A stretch of DNA of 53,904 bases from Saprospiraceae bacterium (GTDB lineage Bacteria; Bacteroidota; Bacteroidia; Chitinophagales; Saprospiraceae), in assembly GCA_022841505.1 (NCBI GenBank), contig JALHRK010000003.1, positions 1-53,904 on the forward strand, in the 5' to 3' direction. Of the stretch, positions 9,801 to 18,800 are shown piece after piece. Under the pieces are notes generated by a model. That model made no database searches. It worked only from the letters and a program-made list of their open reading frames with translations, and was not told where the DNA came from. Position numbers and translations under genes: made by a program. The first letter of the stretch is position 1; every line of letters begins with the position of its first letter.

Positions 9801-10707
9801 GGAGAATGGTTTGATTGCTGTAAATACAGGCGGTAAAAAAAATGAAGATGGAACTGTGAAAGGTGGTCTATGGGGGTTTCTTGATCGGAATGGCCATGAA
9901 AAAATCCCCCCTCGTTATACGTATATCGCCCGCCAAGAAAATGGTTTGATCAGAGTGAACAAAGGCGGCATCGATCATGATTATTGGGGAATGACCGGCG
10001 GCTTGTGGGGATGGGTGGATACGACGGGTGTCGAAAGAATTGCGCTCCAATACGAGGCAGCGGAGGATCATTATAAAGGCTTGGCCAAAGTCAGGAAAAA
10101 CAATTTATGGGGGTTTATAGACTGCAGTGGGAAGGAAGTGATTCCTTTAACGTTTACAACTATTCCGTTTAATTTTCAATTCAGTTTGCTCGTCAAGGCA
10201 AATAAAAATGGAAAATCAAACGATTATGGTGAGATTACAGGCGGCGAATGGTCTCATTTTGACACCCTGGGCCGAGGGTTCAAATATGAAAATATAGAGG
10301 AATTTGTGGACGGTTATTTTCTCGCGAAAAGAAATGGAAAATCAGGGTTATTGGATTCTGAGTTCAAAGAATTGTTGCCCTGCGAATATTCCGGTTTCCG
10401 ACTGGTAGCCTTCCAGACGTTTATTACAGAAAAAAACGGGCGCTTTGGCCTGTTTTCTTCAAAATATGGCATCAACATTGCGCCGGAATACGAACAATTT
10501 GGCATGCTGGGAGAAGCATACGACTGGATTCGGGCGAAAAAAAATGGCTTATGGGGTTGGGTAGATAAAAAAGGGCGGGTTATGATTCCTTTTAAATTCG
10601 ATGGCGCCACGCCATTCCGAAATGGGGAGGCGATGGTGCGACAGGAGCCATTTCCAAAGTTTTTTTACATCAACAAACAAGGGGTGATGCTGCAGCAACG
10701 GTTTTAA
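6856..10707 (+). CDS. Exported giant WG-repeat protein
   Basis: A 1283-residue protein with a signal peptide (MKKHLPILLCALCIANLAAAQ). A helical, charged region (about 22-115) then leads into roughly 28-30 WG repeats running to the C-terminus. Typical modules read DSLWGFVDRNGIEKIP or GLWGFVDTAGVEQVPLRY, about 40 residues apart. In the central part many modules carry an extra Gly-rich loop of the type VNTGGKKNEDG. WG repeats form beta-rich arrays thought to bind ligands or partners. It is the last gene of a tight operon with an nSTAND ATPase and a SIR2-TIR protein, so it may act as sensor or receptor on the outer side of the inner membrane. Nucleotide-level similarity between central modules suggests recent internal duplication. 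No T9SS sorting domain is visible, so the final location is periplasmic or outer-membrane by inference. Confidence 0.85.
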   Translation: MKKHLPILLCALCIANLAAAQKRCKEYDKILQNIESVISRGQLDSAHMHLRALRACAPAEDSLAEAWNTRIIEGFKALITKSEADEKTAQEQADRANRKEKEAQANLKRANRLIEHFNFREEKAAWAYKNGKFGVIDREGRLLGKHGFIYETPDSFLYGIALAKVNNQFVFVGENGDELTERDDYALLVYPKAYRVGHANKDEDRFYGEPEAFWVDYRKASLQNPMALAVYDNFRTTRYAIDFFMKDSLWGIMDKNGNTLLRPQFSEIQSFKNGFFKIEKNKTWGWIDTTGQVKIRPQFDEAGDFNNGLAKVKKEDKLYFINTRGYAAIPLDYDSTGEFSDGLACVQKGHLWGFIDTTGRETITPQYDEAGDFRYGLARVKKDSAWSYIDRNNRVVFTTPYKEVGDFYFGLARVRKDSLWGYIDVKGNEKVPQVFEQAGELSNWGRAWVEKAGGSYGIMDSVGNVQISPEANARHTSYLSNGLFWIKRSDEGYYFLCDSSGKELIAPRFDEISSFDEEGIALVKENGNWILVDTFGIEQLVSTNETREYFNAGFAVFKTNGLFGVMDTLGKVRIPCRYNFIERIEDDLFSVNIGGKEDDEYHSITGGLWGCVDTAGVVRIPLKYQAVEGFKNGFAIVMRDSLWGVVDRNGIEKIPPRYTRAESFKNHLFKVNTGGKKNEYRSVSGGLWGFVDTAGVEQVPLRYTRIEAFFDGYAKVNIGGEENPDGGITGGLWGLIDTLGIERIPPHYNHIEPFYFYDGLARVNKGGKENEFGQITGGLWGFFDTLGVERIPVKYQSAICCHGGYIAVMQDSLWGGVNRNGIEKIPTRYTAVGTYSDGLIQVNRGGKINEAGMVVGGLWGWSDTTGIEQIPLKYQAIGDFYDGYAPVMRDSLWGFVDRNGIEKIPFRYTMAESFQNGLAKVNSGGLWGCIDPMGIERIPLKYQAIGHFNGNCFPVMQDSLWGFLDRDGYEKSERQYTHFEDLENGLIAVNTGGKKNEDGTVKGGLWGFLDRNGHEKIPPRYTYIARQENGLIRVNKGGIDHDYWGMTGGLWGWVDTTGVERIALQYEAAEDHYKGLAKVRKNNLWGFIDCSGKEVIPLTFTTIPFNFQFSLLVKANKNGKSNDYGEITGGEWSHFDTLGRGFKYENIEEFVDGYFLAKRNGKSGLLDSEFKELLPCEYSGFRLVAFQTFITEKNGRFGLFSSKYGINIAPEYEQFGMLGEAYDWIRAKKNGLWGWVDKKGRVMIPFKFDGATPFRNGEAMVRQEPFPKFFYINKQGVMLQQRF

Positions 10708-10816
10708 GAGCATGTTCAAAATTCCATCAATGGGCTACGCCCAACTTACGTTTGACTTCGTCGAATCTTCGATTTGGCTATAAGCGGGAAATTTGATCAT
10801 GCACTTATACTTCGCA

Positions 10817-10877
10817 GCAATAGGTTTTGTGCCCCCCCGGCAATTTCAACGATAAATAAATGCACAAAACCTATTGC
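10817..10877. terminator. 16-bp inverted repeat between convergent genes
   Basis: GCAATAGGTTTTGTGC at 10817-10832 is the exact reverse complement of 10862-10877, separated by 29 nt. It lies between the end of the WG-repeat gene (plus) and the end of the T9SS protein gene (minus), where a bidirectional transcription terminator is expected. No long U-tract follows either arm, so the mode of termination is uncertain. Confidence 0.55.
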
Positions 10878-10907
10878 CGTTGAGTATAATTCATTCAAGC
10901 ACTACAA

Positions 10908-12269
10908 CTACATCACAATATACTTAAACGTCTCGGGCTCAAAATTACCTTCAGCGTACACCGTAATCAGGTACATCCCTTTTTCAAGATCCGGTAATGC
11001 GATGGAATGGGTGTTGACCGTTTGGGTGTAAAGTAATTCCCCGGTTATTTTTTTGACGTCCAGTGTGTAGAAAAAATCGTGATTGATTCCGCGAAAATTT
11101 AATTGGTTGGAGGAATTCGGATTTGGATAAATAGCAATTGAATTTGCAATTGTTGATCCTTCAAAGTTGATCGCGATCGCAACTGAATAGGTAAACGTGC
11201 CGTCGAAGTCGGTTTGTTTCAATCTATAGTATTGAATCCCCGCCTCCGGAGTTTTATCCTCAAAAGTATACTGCAAATTCATGGTGGAATTGCCTGCTCC
11301 CTGGATGTTTTCAAGCACAGTCCAGCGAATGCCGTCTGTTGATTTTTCGATACTGAAATAGTCATTGTTCAATTCAGTGGCAGTCGCCCAGCTTAGACCG
11401 ATGCTTTCTTTTTCGGGTTTCCCATTGAAGAAAAGGAGTTCTATCGGAAGCGGGGCAAATACAGCAGCATCACAGGAAGCACAGTTGTTGACGACCATAG
11501 CGCTGCCAAAACTGGCACCCCCCGAAGTTGTCCCTCCGGTAGCCTTGCAAATCACAACGGTTTCATTATTTGTCAACGGGTTATTTAACAAAGCATTACC
11601 CTTGATGCTTACCGCTGCCGGTCCGTCGGGTGCATTAAAGGAGTTGGTCAGGTTATTGGTCAGGTTGGTTAAATTGGTGCAACTGTTTGCGCCAAGACAG
11701 ACCGCCGTGCCGCTCGCCGAACCCTGAACCAAAAGCGTATGAATATTGGCTGTTCCCTCGTTTACAAAAATGGAAGTCGAACTGTTGATATCCAACCGAT
11801 AGGCGCCCCCATTCATATTCAACGTTGCTCCAACGCCATTGAAGATGGCATTGTTTGCATTTTGCATCACCACAGTTTTGTTGATGGTCAGTTCCCCTCT
11901 GTTGGAAATGACGCAGTTGCCATTTAGGTTCGAAGTCCCGCCTCCGTTGATGGTTAGGCTTCCGCCCGCTTCTACGAAAATGTTGCCGCCATTCAAGTTC
12001 ATATTCCCTAACGTTAATTGCCCGCATACCCTTAGGGTTCCTCCATTAATATTCACTGCGTTAATTGAACCGTTACCGGCGTACCAATACGTTTGCCCGG
12101 AATTAATATTCCCATTATTCACTAATTGACCGTTCCCTCCACTGCAAGTGCCGGCCGCAGGCTGAACCCTGCATTGCGCTTGTAATTCATTCAGTAATCC
12201 CGGGCTCAAAAGCAAAATTAAAGCGAGAACAAAGTGTGAGGCATAGCCTCCTTTAAGTAGTTGTTTCAT
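10908..12269 (-). CDS. Secreted beta-repeat protein with T9SS type A sorting domain (paralogue 1)
   Basis: A 453-residue exported protein. The ATG at 12269 is chosen because it starts a good signal peptide (MKQLLKGGYASHFVLALILL, cleaved near LQAQ); the frame stays open upstream to 12398 without signal-peptide character. The mature protein starts with a Gly/Asn-rich beta-helix-like array (GGTLRVCGQLTLGNMNLNG, EAGGSLTINGGG). A fibronectin-like segment follows (LSWATATELNNDYFSIEKS, then YYRLKQTDFDG), and a C-terminal type A sorting domain (IAIYPNPNSSNQLNFRG, ending FKYIVM). It is expected to pass through T9SS and attach to the surface or be released. It is clearly paralogous to the next minus-strand gene and is separated from it by 336 bp, so the two are probably transcribed separately. 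Confidence 0.85.
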   Translation of the reverse strand: MKQLLKGGYASHFVLALILLLSPGLLNELQAQCRVQPAAGTCSGGNGQLVNNGNINSGQTYWYAGNGSINAVNINGGTLRVCGQLTLGNMNLNGGNIFVEAGGSLTINGGGTSNLNGNCVISNRGELTINKTVVMQNANNAIFNGVGATLNMNGGAYRLDINSSTSIFVNEGTANIHTLLVQGSASGTAVCLGANSCTNLTNLTNNLTNSFNAPDGPAAVSIKGNALLNNPLTNNETVVICKATGGTTSGGASFGSAMVVNNCASCDAAVFAPLPIELLFFNGKPEKESIGLSWATATELNNDYFSIEKSTDGIRWTVLENIQGAGNSTMNLQYTFEDKTPEAGIQYYRLKQTDFDGTFTYSVAIAINFEGSTIANSIAIYPNPNSSNQLNFRGINHDFFYTLDVKKITGELLYTQTVNTHSIALPDLEKGMYLITVYAEGNFEPETFKYIVM

Positions 12270-12605
12270 GCGAAATTTCAATAGCGTTTTTGAATAAGTA
12301 CCAGCCAAAAAGATAATTTGCTTAGCTGGTAAATTTTGCGCTATCCCGGAAGTGTTGCACTGTTTGCATGGTTCACCTGCCGGTTGCGCAAAATCCAAAG
12401 CACAACTGAGTCCCGCAGAGAATGTTCACAAAAAGATTGTCACAATTTGGTCACTTTCCTCAAGTTATTAATATGATTTTCAGATCATTACGCTCGAATT
12501 AATCAGGTTAAATTGTGATAATGAATAAAATACGCCACCTGGAATAAATGTATTTGTAGGTCGCCCGCAATTGAAAAAATTTTTATTTTTTTTATTAACA
12601 ATGCT
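12270..12605. other. Non-coding stretch between T9SS paralogues
   Basis: No convincing gene is seen in these 336 bp. Short inverted repeats are present (TACCAGC...GCTGGTA near 12299-12338, and TTTTGCGC...GCGCAAAA). The promoter of the minus-strand gene below 12269 should lie here, but no clear TAnnTTTG match was found. The right end next to 12606 is very A/T-rich (GAAAAAATTTTTATTTTTTT), which may be a termination region for the paralogue transcribed from 13973. Confidence 0.4.
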
Positions 12606-13973
12606 CTATATTACAATGTATTTGAATGTTTTAGGTTCAAAATTACCTTCCGAATACAGCGTAATCAGGTACACTCCTTTTTCAAGATCCTGTAATGCGA
12701 TTGAATGGGTATTGAACATTTGAGTATGCAGCAGTTCTCCGGTCAATCTTTTGAGTTCCAGCGTGCAGGGGATATCCTGACCGATTCCGCGAAAATTTAA
12801 TTGATTCGATGAATTCGGATTGGGATAAATAGAAATTGAATTCGCATTAGCTGAACCCTTAAAGTTAATCGCGATGGCGTCTGAATAGGTAAAAGTGCCG
12901 TCGAAGTCGGTTTGTTTCAACCTGTAATAATGAACTCCTTCATCGGGCGTATTGTCCTCAAAAGTGTACTGCAAAGTGTGCGTCGAACTGCCTGCTCCTG
13001 GAATGGTTCCAAGCATGTCCCATTTAATCCCATCTATTGATTTTTCAATATTAAAATAGTCGTTGTTGAGTTCAGTGGCGGTCGCCCAGCTTAATTCGAT
13101 GCTTTCTTTCTCCTGTTTTCCATTGAAGGAAAGGAGTTCGATAGGAAGGATTAGTGCAGCAGTACAGGAAGAGCAGTTTTCCATAACCGTAGCTCTGCCA
13201 AAACTGGCAGAACCCGACTTGGTAGCCCCCGTAGCTTTGCAAACAATTACGTTAGCGTCATTTGTTAAATTGTTGTTCAATAAAGCATTGCCCGTATACC
13301 TCATCACCCCTGCCCCAACTGGGGCGATAAAGGTATTTGTAACGTTGTTGGTCAAGTTTGTTAAATTCATGCAACTGAGAGAACCCAGGCACACGTCACC
13401 CGCACTTGCCGAACCCTGGGTGACAAGCGTATGAATATTGGCAGTCCCATTGTTGATGAATTTCGAAGTCGCACTGTTTATATCCAATGAATAGGCTCCA
13501 CCATTCATGTTTAAAATTGCTGTGGGCGTCGCGTTGAATAGGGTATTATTTAAATTTTGCATAACAATACTCTTGTTCATGTTCAACGTCCCTCTGTTCG
13601 ATATAACACTATTGCCATTCATACCCAGCGACCCGCCTCCATTGATGGTTAAGGTTCCGCCTGCTTCAATGATTATATTGCCGCCGTTAAAAGTGATGGT
13701 AGACAACGTTAGGTTCCCACATACCCTTAATGTACCGCCTGCATTGAGGTTTACTCCGCTTGGAAAGGTGCCTGTAGCTGCGTACCAAAACGTTTGACCA
13801 GAATTAATATTTACCCCATTTGTCGCCGCTCCATTGCCTCCGGTGCAAGCACCCGCAGCTGGAGGGGAGGCGCATTGCCCCAGGATATCATTGAGTGATC
13901 CGGTCGTCATGAATATGGTCAAAAGGACAACAGACAGAGCGGAAACGTAGTTTTTCTTGTAAATAAGTTTCAT
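12606..13973 (-). CDS. Secreted beta-repeat protein with T9SS type A sorting domain (paralogue 2)
   Basis: A 455-residue paralogue of the 10908-12269 product with the same architecture. There is a signal peptide from the ATG at 13973 (MKLIYKKNYVSALSVVLL, cleaved near DILGQ), then Cys-containing PPAAGACTGGNGA. A Gly/Asn-rich beta-solenoid-like array follows (GGTLRVCGNLTLSTITFNGG). Next come LSWATATELNNDYFNIEKS and the C-terminal type A domain (ISIYPNPNSSNQLNFRG, ending FKYIVI). Conservation is high in the C-terminal third and lower in the array, as expected if the exposed repeats diverge. Codons between 13974 and 14093 remain open but do not encode a signal peptide, so the later ATG is preferred. 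Function is likely surface or adhesive, by inference only. Confidence 0.85.
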   Translation of the reverse strand: MKLIYKKNYVSALSVVLLTIFMTTGSLNDILGQCASPPAAGACTGGNGAATNGVNINSGQTFWYAATGTFPSGVNLNAGGTLRVCGNLTLSTITFNGGNIIIEAGGTLTINGGGSLGMNGNSVISNRGTLNMNKSIVMQNLNNTLFNATPTAILNMNGGAYSLDINSATSKFINNGTANIHTLVTQGSASAGDVCLGSLSCMNLTNLTNNVTNTFIAPVGAGVMRYTGNALLNNNLTNDANVIVCKATGATKSGSASFGRATVMENCSSCTAALILPIELLSFNGKQEKESIELSWATATELNNDYFNIEKSIDGIKWDMLGTIPGAGSSTHTLQYTFEDNTPDEGVHYYRLKQTDFDGTFTYSDAIAINFKGSANANSISIYPNPNSSNQLNFRGIGQDIPCTLELKRLTGELLHTQMFNTHSIALQDLEKGVYLITLYSEGNFEPKTFKYIVI

Positions 13974-14238
13974 ATTTAAAATATTTATAATTTTCTGATT
14001 TTGAGCACAATGAGCCGCAAAGATGGGTTCACTCAAGCCCGTAAGTGTTATACAATTCAGGAAAAGAGTTACATGATTTGTGGATTTCAACACGCAGGAA
14101 AACGCCGAATACCTAAAGTAACCTATGTCTACGGAATATCATATAAACTGATCTACATCCCCCACACCATTGAGATTTGTCATTCCCATCTGAAAAAAAA
14201 GCCGCCACCTTGTGCTTACTTATAAAAAAGATTTGATC

Positions 14239-15873
14239 ATGCTGCAGCACTTCAACGATTTAACCACCCAACCGGATTTGCACAGCCATGCCGATGGCAC
14301 CGGCCCGTTGCGTAAACAGCGCCCCGTCTACCTCGATCTGCTCCCGCCTTGCAACAATGCCTGTCCCGCCGGGGAAAACATACAGGCATGGCTGGCTTTG
14401 GTCGTGGCCGGAAAACACCGGAAAGCCTGGCAAAAGCTGGTAGAGGAGAATCCCATGCCGGCCATACACGGGCGGGTTTGTTATCACCCCTGTGAAAGCA
14501 GCTGTAACCGCACTCAGGTAGATAGTCCGGTCAGCATCCACGCCGTCGAACGCTTTTTGGGAGACCTGGCGATTGAAAAAGAATGGGAGTTTGAACCCGT
14601 GATCGGGACTACCGGAAAAAGGGTTTTGGTCGTTGGGGCTGGCCCCAGCGGGCTGTCTGCGGCCTACCACCTTCGCAGGTTGAAACACGAGGTAGAAATT
14701 TTTGAAGCGGGCCCGCTACCTGGCGGGATGATGCATTTTGGCATCCCGGCTTACCGCTTGCCGCGGAATATCCTGATGGCCGAAATCCTTCGCATAGAAA
14801 AAATGGGCGTCAAAATCCGGTTGAACTACAAAGTAGAAGACATCCTGCGCGAAAAGGAAGCCGGGAATTTTGATGCGGTATTTGTTGCCATCGGGGCCCA
14901 TATTGGAAAAAAGACCGACATCCCGGCGCGCGATGCCGGCCAGATCTTTGATGCGGTGAGTTTCATCCGGGACGTTGAACTCGGCCAGGCGCCCAAAATA
15001 GGCCGCCGTGTCGCTGTTTATGGAGGTGGAAACACCGCTATGGATGCAGCGCGCATTGCCAAACGATTAGGGGCAGAAGAAGCGCTGATCATCTACCGCC
15101 GCGACCGCGAGCACATGCCGGCTCATGATTTCGAAGCAGCCGAAGCGCTGAGTGAAGGCGTAAAAATCCATTGGCTGCGCACCATCAAAAGCATTGACCA
15201 GCAATCATTTACGGTGGAGGTCATGCGCATTGAAAATGGCAGACCCGTTCCTACGGGCGAAGTTGAAACCCTGGAAGCAGATTCTCTGATCCTGGCGCTT
15301 GGACAAGACACCGATACGGATTTCCTGAAAAAGGCGCCCGGTATGGCGATTAAAGAAGATGGTACGGTGGTTGTAGGCCCCGATATGATGACGAGTTGCG
15401 CCGGTGTTTTTGCGGGCGGCGATATGGTTCCGGGTGAAAGAAGCGTCACCATTGCTGTGGGACACGGAAAAAAAGCGGCCCGGTTTATCCACAGTTTTTT
15501 AGAAGCAGAACCTTATGTGAAACCTGAAAAAAAACCGGTTGCAGGGTTTGAAAAACTGCACGTGTGGTACCGAACCGAAGCGCCCGTCCAGGAGCAACCC
15601 CACCTTGATCTGGAGACAGCCACCAGGGACTTTTCGGAGATCGTTGGCGGTTTGTCTGAAAAAGAGGCCAGGAATGAAGCTGGCCGATGTTTTTCGTGCG
15701 GCAATTGCTTCGAATGCGACGGTTGTTTCGGCGCATGCCCGGAGGAAGCCGTCATCAAATTAGGCCCCGGCCAGCGCTACCTTTTTAACTATGACTTGTG
15801 CACCGGCTGCGCTGTTTGTTTTGAACAGTGCCCCTGTCATGCCATAGAAATGACCCTGGAGCCCATATCATAA
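14239..15873 (+). CDS. NAD(P)H-dependent FAD/iron-sulfur oxidoreductase (glutamate-synthase beta-like)
   Basis: About 544 residues from the ATG at 14239; a GTG at 14212 is in frame but less likely. The order of modules is an N-terminal Fer4_20-type cluster domain (PCNNACPAGENIQAW, CYHPCESSCNR), an FAD Rossmann motif (VVGAGPSGLSAAYHL), a second NAD(P) Rossmann motif (VYGGGNTAMDAARIAKR) and a GD motif near the end of the flavoprotein part (GVFAGGDMV). Two C-terminal [4Fe-4S] motifs follow (CFSCGNCFECDGCFGACP from about 484, and CTGCAVCFEQCP). The family includes the glutamate synthase small subunit, PreT and NfnB-like enzymes. Its stop is only 9-18 bp before the pyruvate:ferredoxin oxidoreductase start, so it probably moves electrons between NAD(P)H and ferredoxin linked to that enzyme. 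Confidence 0.88.
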   Translation: MLQHFNDLTTQPDLHSHADGTGPLRKQRPVYLDLLPPCNNACPAGENIQAWLALVVAGKHRKAWQKLVEENPMPAIHGRVCYHPCESSCNRTQVDSPVSIHAVERFLGDLAIEKEWEFEPVIGTTGKRVLVVGAGPSGLSAAYHLRRLKHEVEIFEAGPLPGGMMHFGIPAYRLPRNILMAEILRIEKMGVKIRLNYKVEDILREKEAGNFDAVFVAIGAHIGKKTDIPARDAGQIFDAVSFIRDVELGQAPKIGRRVAVYGGGNTAMDAARIAKRLGAEEALIIYRRDREHMPAHDFEAAEALSEGVKIHWLRTIKSIDQQSFTVEVMRIENGRPVPTGEVETLEADSLILALGQDTDTDFLKKAPGMAIKEDGTVVVGPDMMTSCAGVFAGGDMVPGERSVTIAVGHGKKAARFIHSFLEAEPYVKPEKKPVAGFEKLHVWYRTEAPVQEQPHLDLETATRDFSEIVGGLSEKEARNEAGRCFSCGNCFECDGCFGACPEEAVIKLGPGQRYLFNYDLCTGCAVCFEQCPCHAIEMTLEPIS

Positions 15874-15891
15874 ATAAATTAAATGTTTATC

Positions 15892-18800
15892 ATGTCCAGT
15901 CAAAAAACAACCGCAACTGCAGTAACCCTCGACGGCAATGAAGCCACCGCATATATTGCTTACCGCGTCAATGAAGTTTGCGCCATCTATCCCATCACAC
16001 CTTCTTCCACGATGGCGGAATTGGCGGACGAATGGTCGGCTAAAGGCATAAAAAACATTTGGGGTTCCGTGCCTGAAATCATTGAAATGCAAAGCGAAGG
16101 CGGCGCCGCCGGAACCGTTCATGGCGCTTTGCAAACGGGCGCGCTGACCACCACGTTCACGGCATCCCAGGGTTTGATGCTCATGCTGCCCAACATGTAC
16201 AAGATTGCGGGAGAACTGACTTCGGCTGTTTTTCAGGTTGCTGCGCGCTCCTTAGCTGCCCAGGGGTTGTCCATCTTTGGCGATCACCAGGACGTGATGG
16301 CTGCGCGGTCTACCGGCTTTGCCATGCTGGCCGCTGCCAGTGTGCAGGAGGCGCATGATATGGCGTTGATTGCCCAGGCTGCTACCTTAGCGGCGCGCAT
16401 CCCGTTTATCCATTTTTTTGACGGTTTCCGCACTTCCCACGAAGTGAATAAGATCTTCCTGATTCCGGATGAAATTATCCGCGCCATGATCAGCGACGAG
16501 CTTGTTTTTGCGCATCGAAAAAGGGGCCTGAACCCGGACAACCCATTTATCCGCGGAACCGCCCAGAATCCGGATGTTTATTTTCAGGGAAGAGAAACCG
16601 TCAACCCGTTTTATGCGCGTACTCCGGATATCGTATTGGAGGTGATGAAAAAATTCGGCGGACTAACCGGCCGGCATTACTGTCCTTTTGATTATTCAGG
16701 CGACCCGGAGGCCACGCGTGTCCTTGTTATTATGGGTTCAGGCGGGGAAACGGTGGCGGAGACCGTCAAGTACCTTCAGGCCGGCGGTGAAAAAGTCGGT
16801 GTGGTCCAGGTTCGCTTATTCCGGCCTTTTTCAATGGATCATTTTTTAGCTGTTTTACCCACTTCTGTTCAGGCGATCAGCGTATTGGACCGGACTAAGG
16901 AACCCGGCGCATCGGGCGAACCCATGTACCAGGACATCGTCACCACGCTTGTGGAAGCCTTCAACCAGGGCAAAATATCGCACCTGCCCAAAATTACCGG
17001 CGGGCGATACGGCCTATCTTCAAAGGAATTTACTCCGACCATGGTGAAAGCCATTTTTGACGAACTAAAGGAAAAACAGCCCAAAAACCACTTCACCATC
17101 GGCATCACAGATGATATTGGCTTTACCAGCTTAGCCGTTGATCCCTATTTTTCTTTAGATGAATCCGGATGGCGCCAGGCGCTATTTTTTGGGTTAGGAG
17201 CTGACGGGACGGTCGGCGCCAACAAAAACAGCATTAAAATTATTGGTGAAAACACCCCGTTGTTTGCACAAGGCTATTTTGTATACGATTCTAAAAAATC
17301 GGGTGCCCGTACGGTTTCTCACCTGCGCTTCGGCCCCGAACCCATCCGCGCGCCTTACCTGATCGCTCAGGCGGACTTTATCGCTTGCCATCAATTCAAT
17401 TTTTTAGAAAAAGTAGAGATGCTGCCCCAGGCGCGCCATGGGGCCACCTTCCTGTTGAATAGCCCTTACGGCCGGGATCAGGTTTGGGATCAACTCCCCT
17501 TGTCTGTTCAAAAAGCGATCCTCAGCAAGCAGATCCGGTTTTATGTGATTGACGCAACGGAGGTTGCCCGCGAAACCGGAATGGCCGGGCGGATTAACAC
17601 CATCATGCAAACCTGTTTTTTTGCGCTTTCGGGCGTGCTTCCGCGCGAAGAAGCGATCCGCCACATCAAAAAAGCCATTGAAAAAACGTATTATAAAAAA
17701 GGCAAAACCGTCATCGAAAAAAACTATCAGGCGGTTGATCAAACCCTGGAAAATCTGTTTGAAGTGACCATCCCTCAAGCCGCCCATGCCACTACGGACT
17801 TTTTGCCGGTCGTGCCGGACGCTGCTCCCCTGTTTGTGCGGGAAGTGATCGGAAAAATGATGGCCGGCCACGGCGATGAACTGCCTGTTAGTGCCATGCC
17901 GGTTGACGGTACTTATCCCAGCGGCACCACCAAATGGGAGAAAAGAAATATTTCGGACCTCGTTGCTTGCTGGGAACCAGACCTTTGCATTCAATGCGGC
18001 AATTGCAGTTTTGTTTGCCCGCACAGCGTGATCCGGGCAAAATTTTATCACGAAGATTTGCTCCGGGAAGCGCCGCAGGGATTTGCGTCGGCTCCCATCA
18101 ACGCCCGGGGGTTCCCCGAAACGCGCTACACCCTGCAAGTCTACCTTGAAGATTGTACAGGTTGCAACCTCTGTGTGGAAGCCTGCCCGGTCACAAGTCC
18201 AGCCAATCGCAGCGAAAAAGCAATTAATTTAAGAGACAAAGCGCCCATTTTGGAGCAAGGCCGCGAAAGCATCCGCTATTTTGAGCAGATTCCATTTAAC
18301 GACCGCGCCAAAGTCAATTTCTCCATGGTACACGGCGCGCAGTTCCTGGAGCCTTTGTTCGAATTTTCAGGCGCTTGTGCTGGTTGTGGCGAAACGCCTT
18401 ACATCAAGTTGCTGACCCAGTTGTTCGGCGACCGGCTGATCGTGGCCAATGCAACGGGCTGTTCTTCCATCTACGGCGGCAACCTCCCCACTACCCCCTG
18501 GACCGTTAATGCTGCCGGGAAAGGCCCCGCCTGGTCCAATTCTCTTTTTGAAGACAACGCAGAGTTTGGGTTGGGTATGCGCCTGACCGCCGACAAACAC
18601 CTAGCCATGGCGCACGATTTGCTCCGGCAGTTGGAACCGGAATTGGGGGCGGATTTTGTCCGGGATTTGATTGAAGCGCCGCAAAAAATGGAATCAGAAA
18701 TTGCAGCGCAGCGCTTGCGGGTTTCCGAACTGAAATCGCAGTTGGCAACCATGGATTCCAGCATTGCCCGTCATTTGTTATCCATCGCCGATCAGCTCGT

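Noticed and set aside
10774-11031. 85-codon plus-strand open frame
   Set aside because: It lies over an inverted repeat and antisense to the end of the T9SS gene and has no coding character.
14001-14225. 74-codon plus-strand open frame between divergent genes
   Set aside because: No family, poor start context, and it overlaps the 5' region of the minus-strand gene and the start of the FAD oxidoreductase gene; probably chance.
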